A stretch of 13,005 nt of DNA from Chloroflexota bacterium (GCA_021812905.1 JAKAMM010000021.1:1-13005); one strand, 5' to 3'. Positions 5,935-12,244 are shown, counted from the stretch's first letter. The notes: generated by a model not told the origin, from the letters alone. Numbers and translations: made by a program.

Positions 5935-6846
5935 CTATTTTTCAATGCGGCTCACCCTAGACGGCTGAATCGTCACACCCGCGGGCTGGGTCACACGCAC
6001 AGCTTGTTCGCCTTTGACCATGCGCACCAAATGTTTGACCATCACCGCCTGCCGGGTTGCAACTTTTGCGCCGAGGTCTTCAAGCACAGGCTCAAGCCAG
6101 GCCTGATACGAACGCACGCATAGATAAACCGGACGACTGCCGCGCCTGGGCAGGGAACTCACCAGTGCCGCCAGCTTTTCACCGACATTGGTTGATTCAG
6201 GGTGGATCAACGGATGAAGCACGATGCCCATCGTTCCCGTCGACAAGTTGATATAACATTTCGGTCCCTCGTTGCACATAAATCCGGTTGCGTTTTTCGG
6301 GGTTGGCTCGACGGGTTGCAAAAGAGGCGGGACGATTTGATGGTACAGATTTTGGATGGAGGGCAGGTTGACGGATTTCACCCGCATCCAGTCTGCGCTG
6401 TTAGCGGACGCCGTTATATTCGACACATCCCACATCCTCTGCCACGCATAGACAGAGAATCCCGAAATGCGAAGCGCGGGAAAAGCATCACTGCCTTCAT
6501 CCACTTCGGCGAGAGCATGGAACGCACCCCAAGGTCCAGCTTGGGCGGAGAGATGATCAATTAATGCGGGAGCAGTTGGAAGGTCGAGGCCTGAGGCGGG
6601 GGCGAGGTAAAGCAGCTTGGCAAATGTGTCGCCGTTCGTGTGCGTGATTCCACCCAGCAGGGTCGCCCCGTCATTATCTGAAACAGCCGTGTAAACATGC
6701 CGTCGCGGATTCATGTAAGCCAACATGCCGACTGCACCGAGCGGGTTGCCGCGCGTGAGCAGCCGGGCAGAGTCGAGGCTGACGGCTTCGCCGCGATAAC
6801 GGTAAAGGCTGGGAAGATCAAGCAGATCGAGCGGACGGATTGACAT
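5935..6846 (-). CDS. Hypothetical protein with GNAT-acetyltransferase-like features
   Basis: A 303-residue protein without a signal peptide or membrane segment. It begins SIRPLDLLDLPSLYRYR, the way many GNAT N-acetyltransferases begin. Near residue 125-140 LRISGFSVYAWQRMW resembles the last strands of a GNAT domain (an xxGF turn then an aromatic strand). A second similar pattern occurs near 240-275, with RPVYLCVRSYQAWLEPVLEDLGA then ATRQAVMVKH. This suggests two tandem, divergent GNAT-like halves. A clear acetyl-CoA loop (Q/RxxGxG/A) was not found, so it may be inactive or another fold. It is the last gene of the minus-strand pdxS-pdxT run, beginning 82 bases after pdxT, and may be co-transcribed. 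Its start has no Shine-Dalgarno; heptamer repeats run to within 2 bases of the ATG. Substrate unknown. Confidence 0.6.
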   Translation of the reverse strand: MSIRPLDLLDLPSLYRYRGEAVSLDSARLLTRGNPLGAVGMLAYMNPRRHVYTAVSDNDGATLLGGITHTNGDTFAKLLYLAPASGLDLPTAPALIDHLSAQAGPWGAFHALAEVDEGSDAFPALRISGFSVYAWQRMWDVSNITASANSADWMRVKSVNLPSIQNLYHQIVPPLLQPVEPTPKNATGFMCNEGPKCYINLSTGTMGIVLHPLIHPESTNVGEKLAALVSSLPRRGSRPVYLCVRSYQAWLEPVLEDLGAKVATRQAVMVKHLVRMVKGEQAVRVTQPAGVTIQPSRVSRIEK

Positions 6847-6848
6847 TT

Positions 6849-6928
6849 GGTTAAGGGTTAAGGTTGAAGGTTCAAAGTTGAAGGCTCTGGTACGTGACTA
6901 AACTTTCAACTTGCAACCTTCAACTCAT
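6849..6928. repeat. Heptanucleotide-repeat palindrome filling the pdxT/GNAT-like spacer
   Basis: Five degenerate 7-mers run at 6849-6883 (GGTTAAG, GGTTAAG, GTTGAAG, GTTCAAA, GTTGAAG). After a 17-nt gap, four complementary 7-mers run at 6901-6928 (AACTTTC, AACTTGC, AACCTTC, AACTCAT). Bases 6863-6882 pair with 6905-6924 with two mismatches. The element takes 80 of the 82 bases between the two genes. It could form an RNA hairpin that modulates expression of the last gene. Confidence 0.75.
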
Positions 6929-7507
6929 TTAATCAGCAAGCGAAAGAAAGTATTCGTGGAAGCGCGTGTCCTCGGTTAGTTCAGGATGAAACGAGGTGGC
7001 AAGAAAATGTCCCTGTTGAGCAGCGACGATGCGGCCATCCTCCAACGCGGATAAAATCTTCGCATCACCATGCACAGATTCAATAATAGGCGCGCGGATA
7101 AAAACAGCGTGATACAGGGCTTCAGATGCGGTGGCTTTTTTCAATTCGGCGATGTCGAGGTCGGTCTCGAAAGAATCCACCTGACGTCCAAACGCGTTGC
7201 GCACGACGCGAATATCCATCAGTTCAAGCAAGGGCTGTTCACGTTGCGCATCTTTCGAGAGAAAAATAGCGCCTGCGCAGGTTCCCCAAATCGCATGGCG
7301 TTGACCAAAGGTGCGAAGCGGCTCCATTAAGTTATAAGCCACAGCCAGTTTGCCGATGGTGGTTGATTCGCCACCGGGCATGATCAAACCGTCGAGGCCT
7401 TTGAGATGTTTGGGCAGGCGCACTTCAGCAGTTTCCACGCCAAGCTTTTTGAGCATGACGATGTGTTCAGCGAAATCACCCTGTAAAGCAAGAACACCTA
7501 TTTTCAT
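6929..7507 (-). CDS. pdxT: Pyridoxal 5'-phosphate synthase glutaminase subunit PdxT
   Basis: A 192-residue class I glutamine amidotransferase. It hydrolyses glutamine and passes ammonia to PdxS in the DXP-independent PLP synthase, a cytosolic complex of twelve PdxS with up to twelve PdxT. The N-terminus MKIGVLALQGDFAEH is the standard PdxT opening. The oxyanion loop PGGESTT is at about 44-50. The catalytic triad is visible: Cys77 in WGTCAGA, then His174 and Glu176 in SFHPELTED. Length matches the family. It starts 83 bases after the end of pdxS on the same strand, as in most pdxST operons. The start codon has no Shine-Dalgarno; the spacer is almost wholly a heptanucleotide-repeat palindrome that ends 2 bases from the ATG. 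Confidence 0.97.
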   Translation of the reverse strand: MKIGVLALQGDFAEHIVMLKKLGVETAEVRLPKHLKGLDGLIMPGGESTTIGKLAVAYNLMEPLRTFGQRHAIWGTCAGAIFLSKDAQREQPLLELMDIRVVRNAFGRQVDSFETDLDIAELKKATASEALYHAVFIRAPIIESVHGDAKILSALEDGRIVAAQQGHFLATSFHPELTEDTRFHEYFLSLAD

Positions 7508-7509
7508 AA

Positions 7510-7585
7510 TTAGCTATCAGCAATTAGCCATTAGCGATTAGCAAAGGCTCAATCTAAGAGCTAAAAGCCAACCGCTAACAGCTAA
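7510..7585. repeat. Heptanucleotide-repeat palindrome filling the pdxS/pdxT spacer
   Basis: Five 7-mers run at 7510-7544 (TTAGCTA, TCAGCAA, TTAGCCA, TTAGCGA, TTAGCAA). After a 13-nt gap, four 7-mers of complementary type run at 7558-7585 (GAGCTAA, AAGCCAA, CCGCTAA, CAGCTAA). The TTAGC and GCTAA cores are exact complements, so the arms can pair. The layout (5 units, gap, 4 units) copies that of the spacer after pdxT with a different heptamer. It resembles the STRR class of heptanucleotide repeats known from cyanobacteria. Confidence 0.75.
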
Positions 7586-7590
7586 AAAAT

Positions 7591-8478
7591 TTACCAACCT
7601 CGTCCCGCGATCTTTTCGGCTTCGGGCATCTGTGAAACGTTGCGTCCGACCATTGGTTCGCCGAGATTCTTGCTGACTTCTGCGAGGATGGATGCGTCTT
7701 GATAATGCGTCACCGCTTTAACAATGGCCGCGGCGCGACGAGCTGGGTCGCCGCTCTTGAAAATGCCAGAGCCAACAAAAACGCCATCCACGCCAAGCTG
7801 CATCATCAGAGCCGCGTCGGCGGGAGTCGCAATGCCGCCTGCCGCAAAATTCACCACCGGCATTCGTCCGAGTTGCTTGGTATCTTTGACCAAATCATAC
7901 GGCGCGCCAATTTCCTTGGAGTAGCGCATCAATTCGTCATCAGCCATGGTGGTCAGATGACGAATATCGCCCAGCACGGTGCGCGCGTGGCGAACCGCTT
8001 CAACCACGTCACCGGTTCCGGCCTCGCCCTTGGTGCGGATCATGGCCGCGCCTTCGCCGACGCGTCGCAGAGCTTCGCCCAGGTTGCGGCATCCGCACAC
8101 GAACGGCACTTTGAAGTTGTGCTTCAGAATGTGGTTGGTCTCGTCGGCGGGCGTCAGCACTTCGGATTCATCAATGTAATCCACGCCAACGGCTTCAAGA
8201 ATTTGCGCTTCAACGAAATGACCGATGCGGCATTTCGCCATCACCGGAATGCTGACCGTGTCCATGATCTTGAGGATCATATCGGGGTCAGACATGCGCG
8301 CCACACCGCCGTCCGCGCGAATGTCAGCGGGGACGCGCTCGAGCGCCATCACCGCACACGCACCGGCGTCTTCAGCAATCTTGGCGTGCTCGGCGTTCAC
8401 CACATCCATGATGACGCCGCCTTTAAGCATTTGAGCCAGGCCTTTTTTCTCAGTCCAGGTACCAGTCTTCTGTTCCAT
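7591..8478 (-). CDS. pdxS: Pyridoxal 5'-phosphate synthase, lyase subunit PdxS
   Basis: A 295-residue (beta/alpha)8-barrel enzyme that builds PLP from ribose 5-phosphate, glyceraldehyde 3-phosphate and ammonia supplied by PdxT. The near-invariant opening is present ([20 protein letters not shown], about residues 13-32), as is [18 protein letters not shown] (about 45-62). The catalytic lysines fall at Lys82 (VMAKCRIGH) and Lys150 ([11 protein letters not shown]), and Asp25 corresponds to the conserved aspartate of the first strand. Length and motif spacing fit the family exactly. The start is supported by AGGAG 7 bases upstream on the minus strand. It is the first gene of the minus-strand run and is divergent from the gntR gene, whose ATG lies 143 bases away. 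Confidence 0.98.
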   Translation of the reverse strand: MEQKTGTWTEKKGLAQMLKGGVIMDVVNAEHAKIAEDAGACAVMALERVPADIRADGGVARMSDPDMILKIMDTVSIPVMAKCRIGHFVEAQILEAVGVDYIDESEVLTPADETNHILKHNFKVPFVCGCRNLGEALRRVGEGAAMIRTKGEAGTGDVVEAVRHARTVLGDIRHLTTMADDELMRYSKEIGAPYDLVKDTKQLGRMPVVNFAAGGIATPADAALMMQLGVDGVFVGSGIFKSGDPARRAAAIVKAVTHYQDASILAEVSKNLGEPMVGRNVSQMPEAEKIAGRGW

Positions 8479-8508
8479 AATCCATCTCCTTGATATAGTT
8501 GCGGCTGG

Positions 8509-8516
8509 ATTCTACC
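8509..8516 (-). promoter_or_regulatory. Likely extended -10 promoter of pdxS
   Basis: Read on the minus strand the sequence is TGG-TAGAAT, an extended -10 (TGnTAnAAT) about 31 bases before the pdxS ATG. The corresponding -35 region is weak, as is common for extended -10 promoters. Confidence 0.5.
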
Positions 8517-8567
8517 ACGCCCAATAAGGCAGGATTGACACGCATGCAGCGGAAAGCTATTCACCTC

Positions 8568-8595
8568 TTGACAAAAAGATTGACCTGCATACAAT
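8568..8595 (+). promoter_or_regulatory. Promoter of the gntR-SPFH-SdpI-like operon
   Basis: TTGACA (8568-8573) is followed after 16 bp by TACAAT (8590-8595). Transcription would begin near 8602, leaving a leader of about 20 bases with no Shine-Dalgarno before the ATG at 8622. Confidence 0.75.
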
Positions 8596-8620
8596 TATTA
8601 CAATGATACAATAATACAAT
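8590..8620 (+). promoter_or_regulatory. Four direct TACAAT repeats, probable operator
   Basis: TACAAT occurs at 8590-8595, 8599-8604, 8607-8612 and 8615-8620, with start-to-start spacing of 9, 8 and 8. The first copy is the -10 box and the last ends 1 base before the gntR start codon. A GntR-type regulator encoded directly downstream suggests autoregulation, but the repeats could also be slipped copies of a simple sequence. Confidence 0.5.
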
Positions 8621-8621
8621 T

Positions 8622-9044
8622 ATGGCTGATAAACATCAAATCACCCTTCATCTTGATTTCCACTCCGGACTGCCAATCTACATGCAAATCGTGGAACAGA
8701 TACAACAACACATCGTTTCCGGGACCCTGAAACCGGGTGACCAATTACCGACGGTTCGTGCGCTGGCCGAGGAGTTACGCGTCAACTTCAACACCGTGGC
8801 ACGTGCCTACCGTTTATTGGATGAAGCCCGCATTATTTCCACGCAACAAGGACGCGGCACATACATCACAGAGATCCCGCCGCCGGAAGTGAGCGAACGT
8901 TTGCGTCGCGAATCGCTCGAAGCGCTAGCCCGGCGCTACATCAGCGAGGCAACGCGGCTGGGATTCTCAGGGCGAGAAATAAACCAAATGGTCGGCGACC
9001 AATTGAAATCCTGGAAAGAAGCGCAGGATAAGGATACTGAATAA
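8622..9044 (+). CDS. GntR family transcriptional regulator, YtrA subfamily
   Basis: A 140-residue DNA-binding protein. The winged helix-turn-helix spans about residues 15-82: PIYMQIVEQIQQHIVSG, then LKPGDQLPTVRALAEELRVN, then TVARAYRLLDEARIISTQQGRGTYI. The short helical tail of about 55 residues, instead of a large ligand-binding domain, places it in the YtrA class. Those regulators usually repress their own operon and neighbouring membrane-transport genes. The SPFH gene follows after 18 bases and the SdpI-like gene after that, so all three are probably one operon. The four TACAAT repeats in its leader are candidate operators. The start has no ribosome site; the mRNA would have a very short leader. 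The effector cannot be predicted. Confidence 0.9.
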   Translation: MADKHQITLHLDFHSGLPIYMQIVEQIQQHIVSGTLKPGDQLPTVRALAEELRVNFNTVARAYRLLDEARIISTQQGRGTYITEIPPPEVSERLRRESLEALARRYISEATRLGFSGREINQMVGDQLKSWKEAQDKDTE

Positions 9045-9050
9045 CCCATA

Positions 9051-9056
9051 AAGGAG
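9051..9056 (+). promoter_or_regulatory. Ribosome binding site of the SPFH gene
   Basis: AAGGAG lies 6 bases before the ATG at 9063. It is the strongest site in the operon, in contrast with the gntR gene, which has none. Confidence 0.7.
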
Positions 9057-9062
9057 AATGCA

Positions 9063-10004
9063 ATGAAAACAAATCTTATTCAAAGTGTGCTTGATCGAAA
9101 AAAGGCCAAACAGGCCGACCAACATATCTCCACAATCGCCGGTGCGTTATTCGGCTTATTCCTGATCGTTTCTGCAGTAGGTACGATTTTTATGGACGGG
9201 CACGTGAATGATGCACTGATCGGCGCCTGGGTTTTGAGCTGGATGCTGATTGGCGTCTACATTCTTTTTGCGCTCAAAGTGGCTTCGCAATGGGAAAAGG
9301 CAATTGTCCTGCGATTAGGCAAATTTCACGGACTGCGCGGCCCAGGCTTGTTCTGGATCGTTCCGATTTTTGATGCGGTCACAACCTGGATCGATGGACG
9401 CGTGATGGTGACGCCATTCTCGGCGGAAAAAACACTGACAAAAGACACGGTTCCTGTGGATGTTGACGCCGTGTTGTTCTGGGTCGTTTGGGATGCCGAA
9501 AAGGCGGCGCTGGAGGTCGAAGATTACAAGGCCGCGATTTCGTGGGCCGCCCAAACCGCTCTACGTGACATCATTGGACGCATGATGCTGGCCGATATTC
9601 TCGTGGGCCGCTCCGCAATCGACGAGGAGCTTCAACGCATCATCGATGAACGAACTACACCTTGGGGCGTCACGGTCCAGTCGGTAGAGATTCGTGATAT
9701 TGTCATTCCACAGGACCTGGAAGATGCCATGTCGCGCCAGGCGCAGGCCGAACGCGAACGTCAGGCGCGCGTCATCCTCGGTCAGTCAGAGCAACAGATC
9801 GCGGCATCGTTTGCCGAGGCGTCCAAAGCTTACGTCAATAACCCGACCGCTTTGCATCTACGCGCCATGAATATGCTGTTCGAGGGCTTGAAGGAGAAGG
9901 GCGCACTGGTCATTGTGCCATCGTCCGCGGTGGACACGATGAATCTCGGCGGGCTAAGCGGCATGATTTCTTTGGCGCAGAACAACGCACCAAAAGACAA
10001 GTAG
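9063..10004 (+). CDS. SPFH/band 7 (slipin/stomatin-like) membrane protein
   Basis: A 313-residue membrane-anchored scaffold protein. Two hydrophobic segments lie near residues 26-44 and 51-71. The band 7 domain follows from about residue 74: QWEKAIVLRLGKFHGLRGPGLFWIVPIFD, then TKDTVPVDVDAVLFWVVWD, then AQTALRDIIGRMMLADILVGR. An Ala/Glu/Arg-rich helix with SRQAQAERERQARVI (about 225-240) is the usual oligomerising coiled coil. By family knowledge such proteins form large rings or sheets and organise membrane microdomains, often with a protease or NfeD partner. No NfeD gene is adjacent here; the neighbours are a YtrA-type regulator and an SdpI-like membrane protein instead. The stop codon overlaps no gene, but a parS-like palindrome begins 2 bases after it. 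Confidence 0.92.
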   Translation: MKTNLIQSVLDRKKAKQADQHISTIAGALFGLFLIVSAVGTIFMDGHVNDALIGAWVLSWMLIGVYILFALKVASQWEKAIVLRLGKFHGLRGPGLFWIVPIFDAVTTWIDGRVMVTPFSAEKTLTKDTVPVDVDAVLFWVVWDAEKAALEVEDYKAAISWAAQTALRDIIGRMMLADILVGRSAIDEELQRIIDERTTPWGVTVQSVEIRDIVIPQDLEDAMSRQAQAERERQARVILGQSEQQIAASFAEASKAYVNNPTALHLRAMNMLFEGLKEKGALVIVPSSAVDTMNLGGLSGMISLAQNNAPKDK

Positions 10005-10005
10005 C

Positions 10006-10023
10006 CGGTTTCACGTGAAACCG
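10006..10023. other. parS: Candidate parS (ParB-binding) site
   Basis: CGGTTTCACGTGAAACCG is a perfect 18-bp palindrome. Its central 14 bases GTTTCACGTGAAAC are identical to the core of the bacterial parS consensus TGTTTCACGTGAAACA; only the outermost pair differs. It lies between two genes and about 4.2 kb from the candidate origin, where parS sites are normally found. ParB loads at such sites to drive chromosome segregation and SMC loading. Confidence 0.8.
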
Positions 10024-10038
10024 TAAAAGGAACATATT

Positions 10039-10686
10039 ATGTCTACCAAACTCTCAATTACAGTTATAACAATATTGATCCTGATCGGCATTGCCATTAG
10101 TATAGCGGTCTATCCACATCTGCCGGAACAAGTAGCGTCGCACTGGAATGCAAACGATCAAGTCAATGGATATATGTCCCGTTTCTGGGGCGTGGCATTG
10201 ATGCCGCTCATTACCATCGGTATGGCGTTGCTATTTTTAGCCATTCCATCCATTGATCCGCTCAAAGAGAATATCGCAAAGTTCCGGGATACGTTCAATG
10301 CCTTTATCGTGTTGGTCGTAGCCTTCATGTTATACATGCATATTTTGACGCTGGTTTACAACCTGGGCCATACCTTCCGCATTTCACTGGCGATGATCCC
10401 TGGATTAGGTTTGATCTTCGTATTTGCAGGCGTCATGATGTCCAAGGCCAAACGTAACTACTTTATCGGGATCCGCACGCCGTGGACGCTTGCCAACGAA
10501 ACCGTATGGGATGAGACGCATAAACTTGGCAGCAAATTGTTCATCGGTGCCGGGATTCTCAGCATGTTCAGTTTGCTTCTGGGAGAAAATGGTTTCTGGC
10601 TGATGATGACCCTTATCATGGGAGCAGCCTTGATTCCTGTAGTCTATTCCTATATTCTGTTCGTCCGCATCACAGACAAACAATAA
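10039..10686 (+). CDS. DUF1648/SdpI-like multi-pass membrane protein
   Basis: A 215-residue protein with about six membrane segments (near residues 6-25, 48-70, 86-108, 116-135, 166-182 and 186-208). The first loop, YPHLPEQVASHWNANDQVNGYMSRFWG (about 25-51), is the DUF1648 signature. The later loop IGIRTPWTLANETVWDETHKLGSKLF (about 143-168) is the SdpI/YhfL signature. SdpI in Bacillus gives immunity to the SdpC toxin and signals to its repressor SdpR. Most homologues elsewhere have no known toxin partner, and no toxin gene is visible here. An AAAGGA site lies before the ATG. It closes an operon with a GntR/YtrA regulator and an SPFH protein, 34 bases after the latter, with a parS-like palindrome in that gap. 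Confidence 0.88.
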   Translation: MSTKLSITVITILILIGIAISIAVYPHLPEQVASHWNANDQVNGYMSRFWGVALMPLITIGMALLFLAIPSIDPLKENIAKFRDTFNAFIVLVVAFMLYMHILTLVYNLGHTFRISLAMIPGLGLIFVFAGVMMSKAKRNYFIGIRTPWTLANETVWDETHKLGSKLFIGAGILSMFSLLLGENGFWLMMTLIMGAALIPVVYSYILFVRITDKQ

Positions 10687-10687
10687 A

Positions 10688-10780
10688 GGTATCTTTTCGA
10701 TAAAGCGGGTGTGGGGTGTTTTGGGCGGGACTTGCCCGCCCAAAACACCCCCACTTCCCCCTTCTTTTTGAGAAGATACC
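10688..10780. repeat. 93-nt palindromic element after the SdpI-like gene
   Basis: Outer arms GGTATCTTTTC (10688-10698) and GAGAAGATACC (10770-10780) match at 10 of 11 positions. Inside, TGTTTTGGGCGGG (10717-10729) pairs perfectly with CCCGCCCAAAACA (10735-10747) across a 5-nt loop, and GTGGGG/CCCCCAC extends that stem. The matching ends suggest a small non-autonomous mobile or dispersed palindromic element. It may also stop transcription of the operon, although only a TTCTTTTT run 8 bases after the inner stem supports that. Confidence 0.7.
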
Positions 10781-10785
10781 AATAA

Positions 10786-10801
10786 AGTTTCATGTGAAAC
10801 A
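10786..10801. other. Second parS-like palindrome (one core mismatch)
   Basis: AGTTTCATGTGAAACA differs from parS consensus TGTTTCACGTGAAACA at the first base and at one central base (C to T). It lies 780 bases from the better site and 6 bases after the large palindrome, in non-coding DNA. Confidence 0.5.
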
Positions 10802-10874
10802 GTCACAAAAATGCTCGTGTAGTGGCCGCTGTTAAAAGTAGCCTGGCATTTCCATAACATTACAAGGAGTAATA

Positions 10875-11380
10875 ATGCCTGAAGAAATCATCAAATGGGA
10901 ATATTGCGTTCAGACCATCGTTTCAGTCTTTGGCACAGAGTCTGGAAGAATTGATACCCGAACAGCATTTGGTGCGGGTGGTCAACCGAGTAGTGGGCGA
11001 ATTGGGCAACGAGCCGCCGCTGGCAAAATACATAAGGAGGCGGGACCAGCAGTTATCATCCGAGGATGATGTTGAAAGTGATCGTGTATGCCTACACCCA
11101 GAAGATCTATTCATCGCGGCAGATCGAAAAAGCGCTCTGGGAAAACATTGGATTTATGCGGATCGGCGGCAGGAATAAACCTGACTTCCACACGATCGAC
11201 CATTTCCGGGGCGAGACAAAGGTGGGAGCCAATTCCAATCCGCATAAAGTGGTGTGGGCAAAGAAGACGCAGAAATATAAAGAGAAACTGCAAAAGCAAG
11301 CCGAAGAGTTACTGGGTGAAATCGAACGGGTGAACGGATGCGAGAATGAAGAATACGGAGAAAAGAATTCGAAAAAATCC
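10875..11380 (+). pseudogene. Decayed IS1182-type transposase remnant
   Basis: Fragments of one transposase appear in successive frames. An AAGGAG site precedes the ATG at 10875 (MPEE). After a frameshift near 10890, NGNIAFRPSFQSL and SLEELIPEQHLVRVVNRVVGELG follow to about 11040. After another shift, GGTSSYHPRMMLKVIVYAYTQKIYSSRQIEKALWENIGFM runs on in the third frame. DFHTIDHFRG is then joined directly to TKVGANSNPHKVVWAKKTQKYKEKL; the usual stretch between these parts is missing, so an internal deletion is likely. The catalytic C-terminal DDE part is absent. The family call rests on the LIPEHLVRVV, GGTSSYHPRMMLK and KxxANSN-type motifs recalled for IS1182. The remnant is non-functional and stays in frame with the lipoyl transferase gene, so an automatic caller may fuse the two. 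Confidence 0.85.
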
Positions 11381-11407
11381 GGATTTCTGCGAGTAAAATA
11401 TCTGCCT

Positions 11408-12244
11408 ATGACCGACACTTGGCGACTCTTGAACACTCATTCCGCGCACGGCGCGTGGAACATGGCCGTGGACCAGGCGATCCTCGAGCACATTGGACGC
11501 GGCGAAGCAATCCCGACCCTGCGTCTTTACGCGTGGGATCCGCCCTGCCTTTCGCTCGGTCAGGCCCAGTCCTTTGCAGACGTTGATGTCGCTCGTCTCG
11601 AAGAGCGCGGCTGGGATGTTGTTCGTCGTCCCACCGGCGGACGCGCCATCCTTCACACGGACGAGATCACATACTCCATCATTGCCCCTGCCGATGAACC
11701 GCGCGTAGCCGGTTCGATTCTGGAGAGTTACAACCGGCTGTCTGCTGCACTACTGCAAGCGGTCGAGGCGCTGGGATTGCCGGCCCGCACTCGTCCTTTG
11801 AGTGTTGAAATAAAAGAAGATACCGGTCCGAGCCATGAAACGCCGAATCCCGTTTGCTTCGAAGTACCGTCGGCGTATGAAATTACTGTGAACAGAAAAA
11901 AGCTAATTGGATCGGCGCAGGCGCGTCGCAAGGAAGGTGTTTTACAACACGGCTCTCTTCCCCTGACCGGGAACCTGGCGCGCATTACCGAAGCCTTAAC
12001 CTTCCCTGACGATTCCGCGCGCCTCGACGCCGCGGCACGACTGTTGTTGCGCGCCACCACGGTCCAAGCCGTGCTCGGACATGAAGTCCTCTGGAATGAC
12101 GCCGCTCAGGCCTTAGTTTGGGGCTTTGAAGCGAAGCTGGGATTAAGTTTCGAAGTGGGAGAATTATCTGCAAATGAACAGTCACGCGCCGATGAACTCG
12201 TTCAAGAAAAGTACAATCACCCTGATTGGACAAGGCGAATATAA
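11408..12244 (+). CDS. lipM: Lipoate-protein ligase family protein, probably octanoyltransferase LipM
   Basis: A 278-residue enzyme of the biotin/lipoyl A/B protein ligase fold. It loads octanoyl or lipoyl groups onto lysines of E2 and GcvH proteins. Visible motifs are WNMAVDQAIL (about 17-26), RRPTGGRAILH (73-83), and CFEVPSAYEITVNRKKLIGSAQ (150-171) with LQHGSLPL (179-186). Cys150 in VCFEVPSAYEI falls where the LipM octanoyltransferase keeps its acyl-thioester cysteine, while ATP-dependent LplA ligases usually lack it; this favours LipM. Lys165 matches the conserved substrate-binding lysine. The frame stays open to 11066, but those 114 codons are IS1182 remnant, so the ATG at 11408 is chosen although it has only a weak ribosome site. 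No terminator is seen after the stop. Confidence 0.88.
   Translation: MTDTWRLLNTHSAHGAWNMAVDQAILEHIGRGEAIPTLRLYAWDPPCLSLGQAQSFADVDVARLEERGWDVVRRPTGGRAILHTDEITYSIIAPADEPRVAGSILESYNRLSAALLQAVEALGLPARTRPLSVEIKEDTGPSHETPNPVCFEVPSAYEITVNRKKLIGSAQARRKEGVLQHGSLPLTGNLARITEALTFPDDSARLDAAARLLLRATTVQAVLGHEVLWNDAAQALVWGFEAKLGLSFEVGELSANEQSRADELVQEKYNHPDWTRRI

Noticed and set aside
7631..7641. parS-like half-site TGTGAAACGTT in pdxS
   Set aside because: Only one half matches and it lies in conserved coding sequence; a chance match.
7699..8493. 264-codon open frame on the plus strand opposite pdxS
   Set aside because: It is rich in His, Asn and Ala with no recognisable motif and lies fully antisense to a perfect PdxS gene; a codon-use shadow.
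10405..10860. 151-codon minus-strand open frame covering the SdpI-like gene end and the palindrome
   Set aside because: Antisense to a clear membrane-protein gene and reads through the palindromic repeat.
10875..10930. Small DUF4177-like gene (KWEY near its start) interrupted by the IS
   Set aside because: The alternative frame here reads NGNIAFRP, the expected beginning of the IS1182 transposase, so the ATG and ribosome site more likely belong to the transposase.
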